From: Chloromonas sp. AAM2
Taxonomy: Eukaryota > Chlorophyta > Chlorophyceae > Chlamydomonadales > Chlamydomonadaceae
Direction of reading: 5' to 3'
DNA: 28,234 nucleotides
NCBI GenBank assembly: GCA_004335635.1
Contig: QAXH01005711.1
Coordinates: forward strand, 876 to 29,109
Positions 1 through 13,641 of this stretch are shown here, piece after piece (position 1 is the stretch's first letter; the number at the start of each line of letters is the position of its first letter). A program made the position numbers and the translations under genes. The notes beneath the pieces are model-generated. The model saw nothing but the letters and a program-made list of their open reading frames with translations, had not been told where the DNA came from and made no database searches.

Positions 1-46
1 TGTGCTGCCCACCTTTTCCGTCTGCGCTGGTTTCATTCTCATGCAG

Positions 47-373
47 GCAAGCTTGGTGGTGAAGAACGCGCCGCAGCTTATGGGGGCCTGCGCTTTCCCT
101 CAGGCTCCAGAGTTATCACACAGGGACACGATGCAGGCCAAGTGGAGCTAACGGATGGCACAGTTGTGTCCGTGCAGGAGGCCCACCGTCTCATCAGCGA
201 AGCTGCAGGTGTGTGTGTTGATATGTTCAGCTGCAGTCGACCCACGTGCCCGTGCCACGCAGGCTCCACTGCTGCTTGAGCAAGGTGGCCGGCAGGAGGA
301 AGGCGACCTGATTCAACTGGACAAGGAGCAACCACCTGCCAAGGAGGAGCCAAACAACGTTATGGACGCTTGA
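47..373 (+). CDS. possible 3' end of an unidentified upstream gene (partial)
   Basis: After a pyrimidine-rich tract ending in cag (44-46), an open stretch at 47-208 reads as a plausible coding exon with residues such as AYGGLRFPSGSRVITQG and TDGTVVSVQEAHRLISEA. It ends at a CAG/GTGTGT donor-like site. A second open stretch, starting around 231-237 and ending at TGA 371-373, encodes an acidic tail (QEEGDLIQLDKEQPPAKEE...) in another frame. Joining the two in frame would need an intron of only 22 or 28 nt, or an indel in the (GT)n run at 209-218. Reading straight through 208 stops at 277-279 instead. I do not recognise the protein family. The gene body would lie upstream of the window. It is supported only by open frame, splice-like ends and composition. 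Confidence 0.35.
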
Positions 374-598
374 CAGTGGAATGGAAGCAGTGCTTGCCAG
401 CCGCGCCTCAACACCTTCAGTTGCTGTTGTGCGTCCACATGACACATGATTGCTGGAATGCCCAGAAAGGCGAGCGGGCAAGCGCCCTGTGCTGTGATGG
501 CAAGCGGGTTTTGCTTTTCCTCAGTGCACGTTGATGCAGTTACATGGCTTGCAGGAGCATGGACTTGACAGACAACGTCATGAGATACAGGCGATATC

Positions 599-719
599 AC
601 ATCAGCCAAGCCGGAACCGCATAGCACTGTGAAAGGGGATTCAGAGAGCCCACCTGTCCTGCATCCACCGGTATGCAGGGGACAAAAGGTGATTGGCCGG
701 TCTTCACTGAGCACATTCA
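599..719 (-). repeat. dispersed short repeat (family R), near-complete copy
   Basis: This is the reverse complement of the repeat seen at 1531-1658 and 27454-27580. It shows catcagccaagccggaacc, then gcatagcactgtg, aggggattcagagagccc, cacctgtcct, the accggt core and gtgattggccggtc. Read on the minus strand, the order is ACCGGCCAATCAC at the 5' end and GGCTGATG at the 3' end. Confidence 0.85.
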
Positions 720-1530
720 ACAATACTAACAAATTGACAGGTCACACGCGAGCGTTACACCCACTCTGACGTCAGCCCCCGCGACCTGGCGAACTTGGAC
801 TTGTTCCAACCGGCATGGATTGCTGAAGTCCCGTTATCAGCTATCAGTCGATGGATCATATGTTGGATGATACGTTGGATCAGACTTTCACAAGTTCAAA
901 ATGGCAGGACCTAACAAAAAGAAGTTTGCCAGTTCTGGGACAGTTTCTGTGCCCTGCATTGAAACCGGTGGTGATGTGCTGGTGTCACCTGTCTTAACTG
1001 ATCTGGTATACACTGTACCATGTAGAGAAGTCGATTGATTTTGGAACCCCTTGCAACGCCGTGACAAAAAGTGACAAGGAGTGCTCGTCTTGAGGCTGTC
1101 GTCTGAATGTTCTGTTGTGTGTCTGCCACCATGAGAGTCTCAATATTAGCCATCAGCCATGGGAAACGCAGTGCCACCATGGCTTGAGTGAGCTTTGAGC
1201 GAGTAGTCAGCAGTCATGGTCGGCTTTGACCTTACTGCCAAGGCTCCAGATTTGCTGGATAGCGTTCCATGTGGCAGGCACACCTCTGGGCACGGCATTC
1301 GAAGCCTAGCTTCCTGTCAGTGGCTCCAGACCACACGCATTGGAGATTGATCAGCTGTGCGCTTTCCATCGGGTCACAAGGTGAGGGTCAGGTGAGCAAT
1401 ACCACCTGCAGGGTCAGACGAGTCTCACGCAGGCCCTCCTGTTATACCAGTTCCAGGTCGCCACAGGCGGTTCAGGACATCTGAACCAAAACGTGCCTGG
1501 TATGGCGCCAGAGCTTCAGAACGAGTCCAG

Positions 1531-1658
1531 AATGTGCTCTGCAGGGACCGGCCAATCACCTTGTGTCACTGCATACCGGTGGATGTGTAGGACAGGTGGG
1601 CTCTCTGAATCCCCTTTGCACAGGACTATGCGGTTTCGATTTGGCTGATGTAAGGCAG
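1531..1658 (+). repeat. dispersed short repeat (family R), full-length copy
   Basis: This is one of the most complete copies. In order it has aatgtgctctgcaggg, accggccaatcacc (with a CCAAT motif), a taccggtggatgtgtaggac core, aggtgggctctctgaatccc, actatgcggttt and a 3' end ggctgatgtaaggcag. The terminal TGTAA matches the poly(A) signal used by green algae. No terminal inverted repeats or coding capacity are evident. Confidence 0.88.
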
Positions 1659-2232
1659 TGGCTGACCCCCCATTGTCTGCACTCTTTGCAACACGTCAGC
1701 AACACTAGGGCGCTCGATCTGAAGGACATCTCCAGCCAGTGTGCTGAACGTCTGAAAAAATACCTGCTAGGCTGATGTAAGGCAGTGTGCAGCATTGTGC
1801 AGAAGTGGGCTGCTTGAGGTTGATGTGCAATTCTTTCAACCAACTTACGCCTCAAGTTGCGTGAGGGCATGCAGGGCTCCTCTTCACTTCATTTTCATTG
1901 TGCTTGCGGGCTAAGAAAGCGCGAGTATGAACTCTTGAAAAGATGCATGCCAAGCCAAATGCCATGAGCCATGAGTAGACGTTCGCGCAGTCGTTGCGCC
2001 CTCAACGACTGCCGTTGCATGCTGAGAGAAGATCACGGCGCGTGTGTGACGTCGATGCGACCCTGATGTTGGACTTGTGTTCTAGGTATGAGGTCATGAG
2101 GGCCACTAACTCACATTTCACTGGCGGTTTTTTGGGCGCGAAGTCAGTCGGCCTGAAAGCACGAGAGCGCACTGGTCAAGACCCAACAGAGCTACCACAC
2201 ACATTCATTTCCGACCAACTTTAACCTGCAGA

Positions 2233-5686
<3,454 letters not shown>

Positions 5687-6480
5687 GCGTTTGCCCAACA
5701 TCCCTTGCGCTTGAGATGAGGAGCTAGTGTGTGCTGCGGTATTCATTCAAGAGAGACAAGAAACGATGGGAAGGGGGGAGCTGGCGACCAGCTACAGGCC
5801 TAAGAAACGAAGCAGACGGTCTGGGCTGATTGCTGGGTTGTTCTGCAGAACCAGGTTTGCACAGCCTTTGTAGGTGGAGTACATATGCCTGGACATTGGT
5901 TGGTATGTGGGGGTATATGCATTGGAACCAAGTCCCTTCACCTTGTCACGTATTGTTTGTTTGCTGTGCACGACGCTGAAGCCTTTCGTTGACCATCTGA
6001 AGCCCTGTATGTTGTGTTTGTAGCCGGGACCGCGTTGAGCTGCTGTTTCAACAGTCCCTCTGCGTGCATTTGATGGATTGGTTTCTATTTCACCATTTCA
6101 CCATATCTGCGTTGGGCTGAAGCCCTGAAGACATGGGCTGGTGCGAGGTTCTTGAGTAAGGTTAGTTATGAGAACAGGTTGGTCAGGGCTACACCTGTAA
6201 GCAGTTTTGGGCACGTGAGCTTCACCAGCCCGGCGACTTCCTCACGAATGTTCTACCTGAGTCCAAATCCAGGGTCTGGCTTCATTGACACACTATGGAT
6301 GTCAATAGCAATCGTGCAAGACAAATCTGCCACAGCCGGCAATAACATTGGCAGCTGAGTAAGGGTAAAAAAAGAGACATGAACACACGTCTACACACAC
6401 GCACATGAACGGATGATGCACTGCAAAGTGCAGCCTAAAACTCAAGGAGCTAATCCTCCTAAAATGTGCTACGAGGGGCA

Positions 6481-6648
6481 TGAACACATACGCACATGAA
6501 CACACGTACACACACATGCATACACGCGTGCATATACACGCGAACCAGTGCTGCGAGCCCACCTGTGTATTGTGAAGGTGTCGTGCCACACCATGAACCC
6601 GCAGCCCGTGGCGTTGAGATGCGCCACGTGCTGCACCTTGTCCATGCC
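6481..6648 (-). pseudogene. inverted fragment of a GT49 gene (exon 7 end plus adjoining intron)
   Basis: On the minus strand, 6648-6563 matches the last 86 nt of the sixth core-domain exon of gene A (11124-11209) with about 7 mismatches by eye. It encodes GMDKVQHVAHLNATGC and ends at the same AG/GTGGGC splice donor. The match continues into the intron (6562 down to about 6481), including the alternating GT-rich tract. The carried intron shows that this arose by DNA duplication, not through an mRNA. Homology stops abruptly just beyond GMDK, so it is a relict rather than an exon of an intact gene. The direction is opposite to gene A. Confidence 0.85.
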
Positions 6649-6792
6649 GTAAGGGCCTCACCACCCCTTGCTGAAACGGCCACGTTCCCCTTTACTAGGC
6701 GAGAATTTTGCAATTTGCGCAATCAGTTGTTTGCTTCATGGTGTGCACTCCCTCCTTGTCAAAACAGCTAACAACAACTACGAAATGACGAC

Positions 6793-6873
6793 AACCGGTG
6801 GATGTGCAGGACAGGTGGACTCTCTGGATCCCCTTCACACAGTACTATGCGGTTTCGGCTAAACTGATGTAAG
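6793..6873 (+). repeat. dispersed short repeat (family R), 5'-truncated
   Basis: The core accggtggatgtgcaggac is followed by aggtggactctctggatccc, cacacagtactatgcggttt and aactgatgtaag. The 5' CCAAT part is missing directly upstream. A stray aaatgtgctacgagggg at about 6460-6477, just before the inverted GT49 fragment, resembles the missing 5' end. Confidence 0.8.
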
Positions 6874-7228
6874 ACGACAACTGACTGGCGAGAAGTGCAA
6901 GAGGGTCGATGGCTTCCTGTACCCACTGCGAGAAGGGCATTGAAACCAAACGAAAGGCGAGTACACAGCACTCCTGTCGCTGCACTTGGATTTACTCCCT
7001 GCCGCTGTTGCATCGCTGAGAGAATTGTTAGCCACCCCAAGCAGGTACAGTTACGCCAAAGGCGGTGCAATATTGCTAAGCACAGTTGAGGCAGGGTATG
7101 TATACCTCCGCTGCCAATGACGTGAACCTCAGCTCTGTTCGTGCTCTACCATCCATAATTCAAGTCAGGGGGATTCAAAGCAATGGTGCAGGACATTGGG
7201 CAACATCTGTACACCGCCACATGACACG

Positions 7229-7334
7229 CCCCAATCACACTTTGTTGCTGCATATACCAGTGGATGTGTAGGACAGGAGGCTCTCTGAATCCCCTTTACA
7301 CAGTGCTGTGCGGTTCTGGCTAGGTTGATGTAAT
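7229..7334 (+). repeat. dispersed short repeat (family R)
   Basis: It contains ccaatcacactttgttgctg, ataccagtggatgtgtagga, ctctctgaatcccctttaca, cagtgctgtgcggttctggc and taggttgatgtaatgc. It lies about 330 bp upstream of the gene A start, in the same orientation as the gene, so it could fall in the promoter or 5' UTR of A. Confidence 0.85.
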
Positions 7335-7666
7335 GCATGGCTCAGCGTCTTTTTTTAAGTGTTTCTCAGTGTCTCTCAAGTGTTTCTCGTTTCTCAGTGT
7401 CTCTGAAGTGTTTCTCGTTGTCTCTCAAGTGTCATGTCTCAACATTTCCATCTGATTGCATCCACAAAACGGATACATCAATCGTCTCTGCCAAAGTCAA
7501 AACCAAATTCACAGCAAAACCTAGAAACTGTACGTCTCCTGACCTCCCTGTTGTTGACCTGCAACGGACTTGACCAAAGTCCATCCAGGCGAACGTTTCC
7601 CAGAACCGTCGCCGGTTGAGACCTAGGTCTGACCAGTGACCTAAGTGCTTGCTGAGGCTGCTTGAT

Positions 7667-10600
7667 ATGGTCGCAGTGTCAAAGGAGATTCTGAGCTACG
7701 GTGCCCGCCAGCACATGTCGACCGCAAGGGAGCTGTGTGGAGCAACGGTGCGGAGCTGCGCTTTGGCGTCATTAGTGCTATTGCTCTTGACATCAGATGT
7801 GCAGTCCCGGGCAGTCTTGGCGCATGCGGGAAGCCTGCGACGAAGGTGGGGGGGGACCAACGGACCGGCGTTTTTGAATTTCGTGATGCCATGTGGCGGG
7901 CAGAATGTCATGAAAATCAAACATTTCGCTGCAAGCGCCGTCATTATTGCATGTACTTACTGCATCAAGCACAGTCTCAGAGTTTCCAAGCAGCTTCTCA
8001 TGACACCCCTGCTGCCCGCATGTCATTCATCATGCAGGGATGTGTGAAATTGCATGCCATCAACATGTGGTGCATGTGGTCCGTTTCAACCCCTGGCTCT
8101 TGTTTTGCAGGCGAGATCACCCAACCAGACGGTCAGCATTGGACCCATCTGCGCAGCAGGACGCAAGCACAGAGAACCCGGACGCGCTCAACAGCACAGG
8201 GCTTTTGAACGTACTATGGGACGAACTAGCAGCCGGAATTGTACCAACAGGATTACCAGACCTGACCACTGTTCCATTGGAACAGAGCACACAACGCCGG
8301 GAGATGATGCAACTGCTGCATTGCATCAACTCAGGCCATGCAGAAATCGACATCTTGAGCTGGAGTGCAGCCATGGCAGACAAGATGGGCTCAGTGCAAG
8401 CCGTGGGCCTGTGGTGGAGCAGGCAGGCTATCCAGATACCTCTGACTGTGGTGACCACAGCCACCCTCAGCCGCATGAATCAGCTGCAGGCTTCCTGTGT
8501 CAGCTGGCCGGGGCCTTACAGCGTAGTACTGTACGAGCCGTTATTACAGGAGCGACCGGGACCGCTCACCACTGCCAACCGTCAACGCCTCAGTGAAGCA
8601 GTGGCAGAGGTGAGCACAGGGCTAGGGTTAAGGTTGAGCACAGGGCTAGGGCTCCAGGTTGGGCAACCCACAGCGTGTAGGCTGTCGACTTCCAGGGCCA
8701 GGGCTGGCACAGACAGGGCTCGACATGCCATGGTAATGTGTCAGGCAAGGTGCCATATCAACTCCGGCGCTGAACTCCAGGGCCATGCAGTTTAAGTAAA
8801 CCATCTGATGCGGCTGCCAGCCAGGGCAGGAGGAGGTATACAGGTACTGCAGACAATACCAGACGATTGACACTTCACACAACACTAAGCTGCTGTCCAT
8901 TCGTGAAGTCGTTTGCCATTATTCTGGTTCGTTTGTCTGGGACGTGTACAGGGAAGGGGCAAGACATGGGATGGAAAGCTTTTGCCATTGACCAGCTAGA
9001 GCTTGCCTCATTGCATCAGCTACACTGTCAGTACTTGGATGAAATCCAGCGGCAATGCCATGCCACCGAATTGCACACTTTTGAAGCAGCCTCTGTGTAG
9101 CAGCCCCATCAGGGTGGCAAAGTAATGTGCCAGTAATTGAATTGTGATGTCTCCGTCACCATTACTTGACAGCCACAGCGCATACACTGCCCTCTGACAC
9201 ACTGCCCTCTGACACACTGCCGAACACATGCCCCTGCACTAGTTCTCAGCTACTAACACGCTCAGCCGGTCACAGCTTCACCCGCAAACCTGTCGGTGCT
9301 GCTGTCCTGCATTCCCTTCAGGTCTCCCTGTGGGTGTCGGACATGCAGCGGCGCGTGCGCGCCTGCCAGCCCAACGTCATGCTCGTGTACGAGCTCTTCA
9401 CGGACAGGGAGTCAGCGGCAGCGCTCTTTCCCTACAACATGCTGCGCAACATGGCCAGACTGCAGGTCGGTGAGGGGTTGAGGGCCATGGGCTAGTGGGG
9501 CGAGAGTGTGGGGCTTTGGGTTAGGTTAGCATTACGGCGTGGAACAAATGCGAATGCTTTGTCAAATGTTCGTGACCAGGGGCAAATTTGCGTCGAAGCT
9601 GTGCAGCTCAGCACTATTGCTATTATTATCATATCAACCTATGAATCATTTGGGCTGACATTATCCAGGTGCGCACGCCCCTGATCGCCATGGTGGATGT
9701 TGACCTTCTGCTGAGCCGCTCCCTGCATGCAAGACTGGCTGACCCCCAGAGGGCTGCAGAACTGGTCATGCAGGTGGGGGGTGTGAGGATTAAGGTTTGG
9801 GTCAGCATTAGGTTAGGGATTCGTGGTGAATGCGGGAGGGCGAGGGGTGCGGGAGGATGGGGTACTTTCAGGGCTGTCCATTTCTCTGTGCCTTTCAAAT
9901 GCCGCTCCTTTCTTTTTCAAGGTATCAATCCCCATATCTGTGAGATACCAAAGTCCGCACACTTTGACATGCCGCACATGCCACTGTCCATGCCTGCTGT
10001 TTCAAGCAAAAGCTGCCAAACGCTTGCCACGTGACAGACATCCAGTGCCTGTGGTGTGCCTGCCATGCTATCTGTGTGGCCAGGCGCGTGATGAACGCAA
10101 GGTGTTCATCATCCCAGCCTTTGACCTCCACTCGGAGTTCCAGGACGGGCTGTGGGCCGAGACACTCGCTAGCAGCAGCAAGGTATGCCCTGATTTTATC
10201 ACCTCACAGCATCACAATGCACACGTACCTGTTTACATCAGAGAAGCTGCCACAGGACACGACATGGGTTGGGCGCCGCCCTGACCTACCGTGGGCAAGC
10301 AAGCAAAACGAAGGAAACAAACGAAGCAGGCAGGGCCCAAGGGAAGCAGACACAAAACGACACTGTCACGGTGGCCCCACGCCATCACACTGTCACGGTG
10401 GCGCCACTGGAAGTGTAACCAACATTAGATTGTTCAAATCATGGGGATCTGTCCGCTGCCCTCTAAAATGTAGGTGTGCCACGGCAGCTGGCAGTGACAC
10501 GCACATGTAGCACATGCAGCAATGGCTATGGCATTCATGCAGACATCTGCTCTTTGGTGCACAAGGTCTGATTGCTTCATTGAGTGTCTCTCGTTGTAAG

Positions 10601-12048
10601 ACACAGTCATGCAGAGTTCTGTCGTGCCCTTGCACCTGCACCTGCACCTGCCCCTGCAGTCCATGGCAGCAGATGCCTACCGCCAGGGCGTGTTGGACTC
10701 GTTCAGCCGACACGCCTTTGCAGCAGGGCACAACCTCACGCACTATGAGAAGTGGGTGTCAGCGAGAGAGGACTACGCAACTGAGTACGAACTGAAGTGA
10801 GTGTTGAGAGCCAGGGGAGAAAGGGAAAGGCAGGCAGGAGGAGAGCAGCGGAGATGTTGACTGTGTTACGGGTCTTCAGTCAAACGCCAGATTAGTGGTG
10901 GTGTGCTGCCATTACTCGTGTAGAACCTAGAAAAACGCTCACGTCAACGTTTACCAAGTTCTGTACCTGAGAGCCCCTCCCTCCCTCTCTCTCTCCCTCG
11001 CACGTACACATCAACAGTCCCTATGACACCCCACACCCCCTTGCCCCTGTGCACAGATGCGAGCCGTGGCTGATTGTCGACCGTCTGTCCGTGCCCTGGC
11101 ACGACGAGCGGTACCGCGGGTATGGCATGGACAAGGTGCAGCACGTGGCGCACCTCAACGCCACGGGATGCAGGTTCACGGTGCTGCACGACGCCTTCAC
11201 AATACACAGGTGGGCACGCAGCACTGGTGCGCGTGTATATGCACGTGTGTATGCATGTGTGCTCATGTGCATGTGTGCTTGTGTGCTCATGTGCGTGTGT
11301 GTGCATGTGTGTTCATGTGCATGTGTGTGCATGGTCCCATGGGTGCTTACTCTTGTCATTCCTCACAGGCACTCCCATGGGTTGCAGTTTCTCCCGTGTT
11401 TGTCCACCTGTCTGGCTGTCTACCTGTCTCTCTGGGAATCTGAAAGCCCCATCTCGTTCCTGGGATTCTAAGATGGCTGTGGTACGAATGCAAGTCTGTG
11501 AACGCCATGTCCAATGCCGCCATGTCAGTGGTATTGATGACGGCGTACACCTGCAGGCCTCACCTCAAGTCAGTGGGCAAGGTCCTGTGGAACGCGGGCA
11601 AGGGCAAGACCCTCCCGCACCGGACAGGCGCCAAGACCAGGGGCAGCGTGGGGCAGACCATCACGCTCTTCGCACACAACACGGTCGGTCACAGGACACA
11701 CGTGGCGTCATCTGTCACAGCACGTGACAGCTTCTTACCTGCACGTGACAGGGTCTCACCAGCACGTGACAGCATTCCGCCAGCACGTGGCACATGCTTG
11801 GCAGGGAGGAGGTGTCACGCTGAAACTTCATGAATTCTGTTGTTGTCGTGTAATAGTGCTTTGGTGAATTGCATCGTTGTCGTATTGTGAACATTCCATA
11901 ACTTAGCCCTGTTTCATAACAGCAGTGCACGTGGCTGACGTTTCTGCAGGGATTACTTGAAGCGCAGCAAGAGCAAACGACCCTGGGCACCTTCCAGCCC
12001 GCGCTCAGCCATGCAACCATCACGTGCAGAAACACCCTGGCGTGGTGA
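7667..12048 (+). CDS. GT49 (LARGE-like) glycosyltransferase, paralogue A
   Basis: It is predicted to be a Golgi/ER type II membrane glycosyltransferase; the sugar and acceptor are unknown. Nine exons: 7667-7845, 8111-8609, 9322-9465, 9669-9773, 10084-10182, 10660-10796, 11057-11209, 11557-11683 and 11950-12048. All introns are GT-AG, and the product is 513 aa. An in-frame ATG at 7715 would give 497 aa and place the hydrophobic anchor (SCALASLVLLLLTSD) nearer the start, as in B and C. The anchor is followed by LLNVLWDEL, IPLTVVTTATLSRMNQL, MLRNMARLQ, the metal-binding MVDVDLLLSRSL (DVD at 284-286), KVFIIPAFDL, GHNLTHYEKW, and PWHDERYRGYGMDK...HVAHLNATGC...VLHDAFTIHRPH. This order matches the GT49 family. 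The intron at 7846-8110 is absent from B and C. Exon 8 is 13 residues longer than in C and rich in Lys/Arg/Gly. The C-terminus ends NTLAW instead of LPWW. Confidence 0.88.
11229..11337 (+). repeat. alternating GT-rich simple sequence in intron 7 of gene A
   Basis: This imperfect purine-pyrimidine alternating tract is built from tgtgtgcatgtgtgctcatg-like units and starts 20 nt after the splice donor at 11210. It could adopt Z-DNA. The same tract, diverged, is carried in the inverted fragment at 6481-6562. Confidence 0.85.
11716..11792 (+). promoter_or_regulatory. tandem cluster of CACGTG palindromes in intron 8 of gene A
   Basis: Four gcacgtg cores recur at about 21-22 bp spacing, three of them as gcacgtgacag and the last as gcacgtggcac. 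A further cacgtgg lies just upstream at about 11699. CACGTG is the G-box/E-box recognised by plant-type bZIP and bHLH factors. This may simply be a small tandem repeat, and any regulatory role is inference. Confidence 0.4.
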
Positions 12049-12100
12049 CAGTGGCACATGATGGCTTCATGGCTGGACAGAGAGGGAGAGAGTGTGTGTG

Positions 12101-12104
<4 letters not shown>

Positions 12105-12148
<44 letters not shown>

Positions 12149-12272
12149 TATTACACCAGCGGGCCAGGGCGCAGACGCTAGCAAGGCATGCCTGAGACGA
12201 GTTTGGATACCGTCCTAGCCTGCGCTGAGCAACAGGCGGAGCACCGGCCACAGCAACCGAGACAAACTGCCA
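12105..12272 (+). repeat. (GA)21-headed dispersed repeat, copy 1
   Basis: A perfect (GA)21 tract (12105-12146) is followed by about 125 bp that recurs at 27676-27801. The shared parts include ttacacca, gggccag, gctagcaaggc, ccgtcctagcctgcgctgag and gcaccggccacagcaacc. This copy has an insertion of about 11 nt relative to the other. It starts 57 nt after the stop codon of gene A, so it probably lies in the 3' UTR. Confidence 0.85.
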
Positions 12273-13431
12273 CACAACCTGCAGCATACCAAGCTCTGCA
12301 CACTTGTCACATGCTGTCAATTAATCACTGACATCCATGCACAACCCAGCTCGGGAGTCTAATCAACTGACACCATTCAAGCTTGCCAGCACATGCAGAG
12401 GTCCAGCACATCATGCACCCTTCCTGCATGGTCCTGTCATCTCTAGGCATCTTCCATGCACCTCCATCCGCGGTTCCTAGCACACGTTACGCTGGCTGAC
12501 ATGACGGAGTTACAGTAAGTGCCCAGGCTCTTCACTTCATGGTGGCTGTCTACTCGGGCTGTTGATCGCAACAATGACCTGGGCTGTTGATCGCAACAAG
12601 TGCCCTGTTCTAAACCCATGACTGCCAACTTTGTGGCCAATGGGCACGACCAGGCAGCGGTGAACTCTATCACGTTCATAACCACTAGCACTAGTAGTAA
12701 AGGGGTGTTCTATTGAATTGTGAACGGGTGGAAATTGACCATGTGTTGGTCCTCTGGAGAGCATCCTGCTAGAGACTGAAAACAATGGATTTCAAAACCA
12801 TGGAATTGAATTTATCGTAGGTCCTTGAAATGACACTGTTAGATGTGTCTGCATGCCCTCCAAGTCTTGCCCAGGTGACAATGCGTGTCTGCCGCCTGAC
12901 CTGCCGTCCCTAAAGCAGGGCTCATACTGTCCAGCGTTGATGGGCTGCCAGGCAGCTAGGCATCTTGTCCTGGCACAAGGAAAATGCCCGTCTGGAAAGC
13001 TGGTACCGCATGAAGGCATCAACTGCTTAAGAATTGTTGTCATGCGGAGAACGCACAGACTTTGCGGGTAGGCTGCGTTTAGTTTCTAGTCTGATTGATC
13101 AACTGGTTTCACATGCAGCGTGTGACTTCAGCTGCACCCACTTGCTCGACCTTGCAACATGAAGGGAAGTACTGGAGCTTGGGCGGGCGCCTTTCCTGAA
13201 CGCACGTTATTGAACAATTTGTTCTGTTGAGCGCGCCGCTGCTCATGCTGGTGTGTTGACAATGATACTGCCAAATGCAGCTTGTTTGTTCACTTTTGGT
13301 CGCCCTTGACACTAGACACAGTGTAGGGACCATGGATTGTTGTTACTGCTCATAGGAATGACTTTTGCTTATCCTTCATAGCCCTTTCGCTACTAATTCG
13401 TTGATTCGTGTTGATCCACTGCAGTGCATCG

Positions 13432-13440
13432 TATATAAAT
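13432..13440 (+). promoter_or_regulatory. TATA-box-like motif
   Basis: A tatataaat motif, followed by agtaggcagg, lies about 820 nt upstream of the gene B start codon. It is a good match to a TATA box, but the distance would require a long or spliced 5' leader. Its use is unproven. Confidence 0.25.
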
Positions 13441-13524
13441 AGTAGGCAGGATCAAAAGCTGCCCTCGCTTGTGAGCAACTGCCAGCGAATGGACCAACAG
13501 TAATGCCTGATTCAAGGTCAGCTT

Positions 13525-13549
13525 CGGTTTCGGCTAGCCTGATGCAAGG
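13525..13549 (+). repeat. family R repeat, 3'-end fragment
   Basis: The sequence cggtttcggctagcctgatg followed by caagg matches the 3' end of the family R repeat. It lies just upstream of a longer partial copy at 13586-13641. Confidence 0.55.
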
Positions 13550-13585
13550 TCAGCTTCTCTAAGTCTAGCTGGGTACAGATTTGAC

Positions 13586-13641
13586 GGGCTCTTTGAATCC
13601 CCTTTACACAGCGCTATGCGGTTCTTGCTAGGCTGATTTAA
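13586..13641 (+). repeat. family R repeat, 3' half
   Basis: It contains gggctctttgaatccccttt, acacagcgctatgcggttct and tgctaggctgatttaa. The 5' half with the CCAAT motif is missing, and the usual terminal gatgtaa is changed to gatttaa. Confidence 0.75.

Larger units (their letters stand above)
374..2232. other. intergenic region upstream of GAPDH
   Basis: I see no convincing gene here. The region holds two copies of the dispersed repeat, one minus (599-719) and one plus (1531-1658). It also holds an isolated copy of the repeat's 3' end (gctgatgtaaggcagtg) at about 1772-1788. A 45-codon open frame at 901-1038 has no supporting signal. The part nearest GAPDH (about 1880-2232) should contain its promoter and 5' UTR, but I see no clear TATA box. 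Confidence 0.6.
5687..7666. other. intergenic region between GAPDH and the GT49 array
   Basis: The first part is presumably the GAPDH 3' UTR. A TGTAA at 6196-6200 is the nearest candidate poly(A) signal I noticed, about 510 nt after the stop. Next come CA-rich simple sequence (6377-6412), an inverted GT49 gene fragment (6481-6648), two R-family repeats (6793-6873 and 7229-7334) and a short tandem of gtgtttctcagtgtctct-like units (about 7355-7432). I see no intact gene. Confidence 0.6.

Noticed and set aside
901..1038. 45-codon ORF starting MAGPNKKKFASS
   Set aside because: It is short and isolated, with no splice partner, no family resemblance and ordinary intergenic composition.
9176..9218. 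Tandem cactgccctctgaca units
   Set aside because: A small 16-bp tandem repeat of about 2.5 units in a gene A intron; ordinary simple sequence, not a CRISPR or regulatory array.
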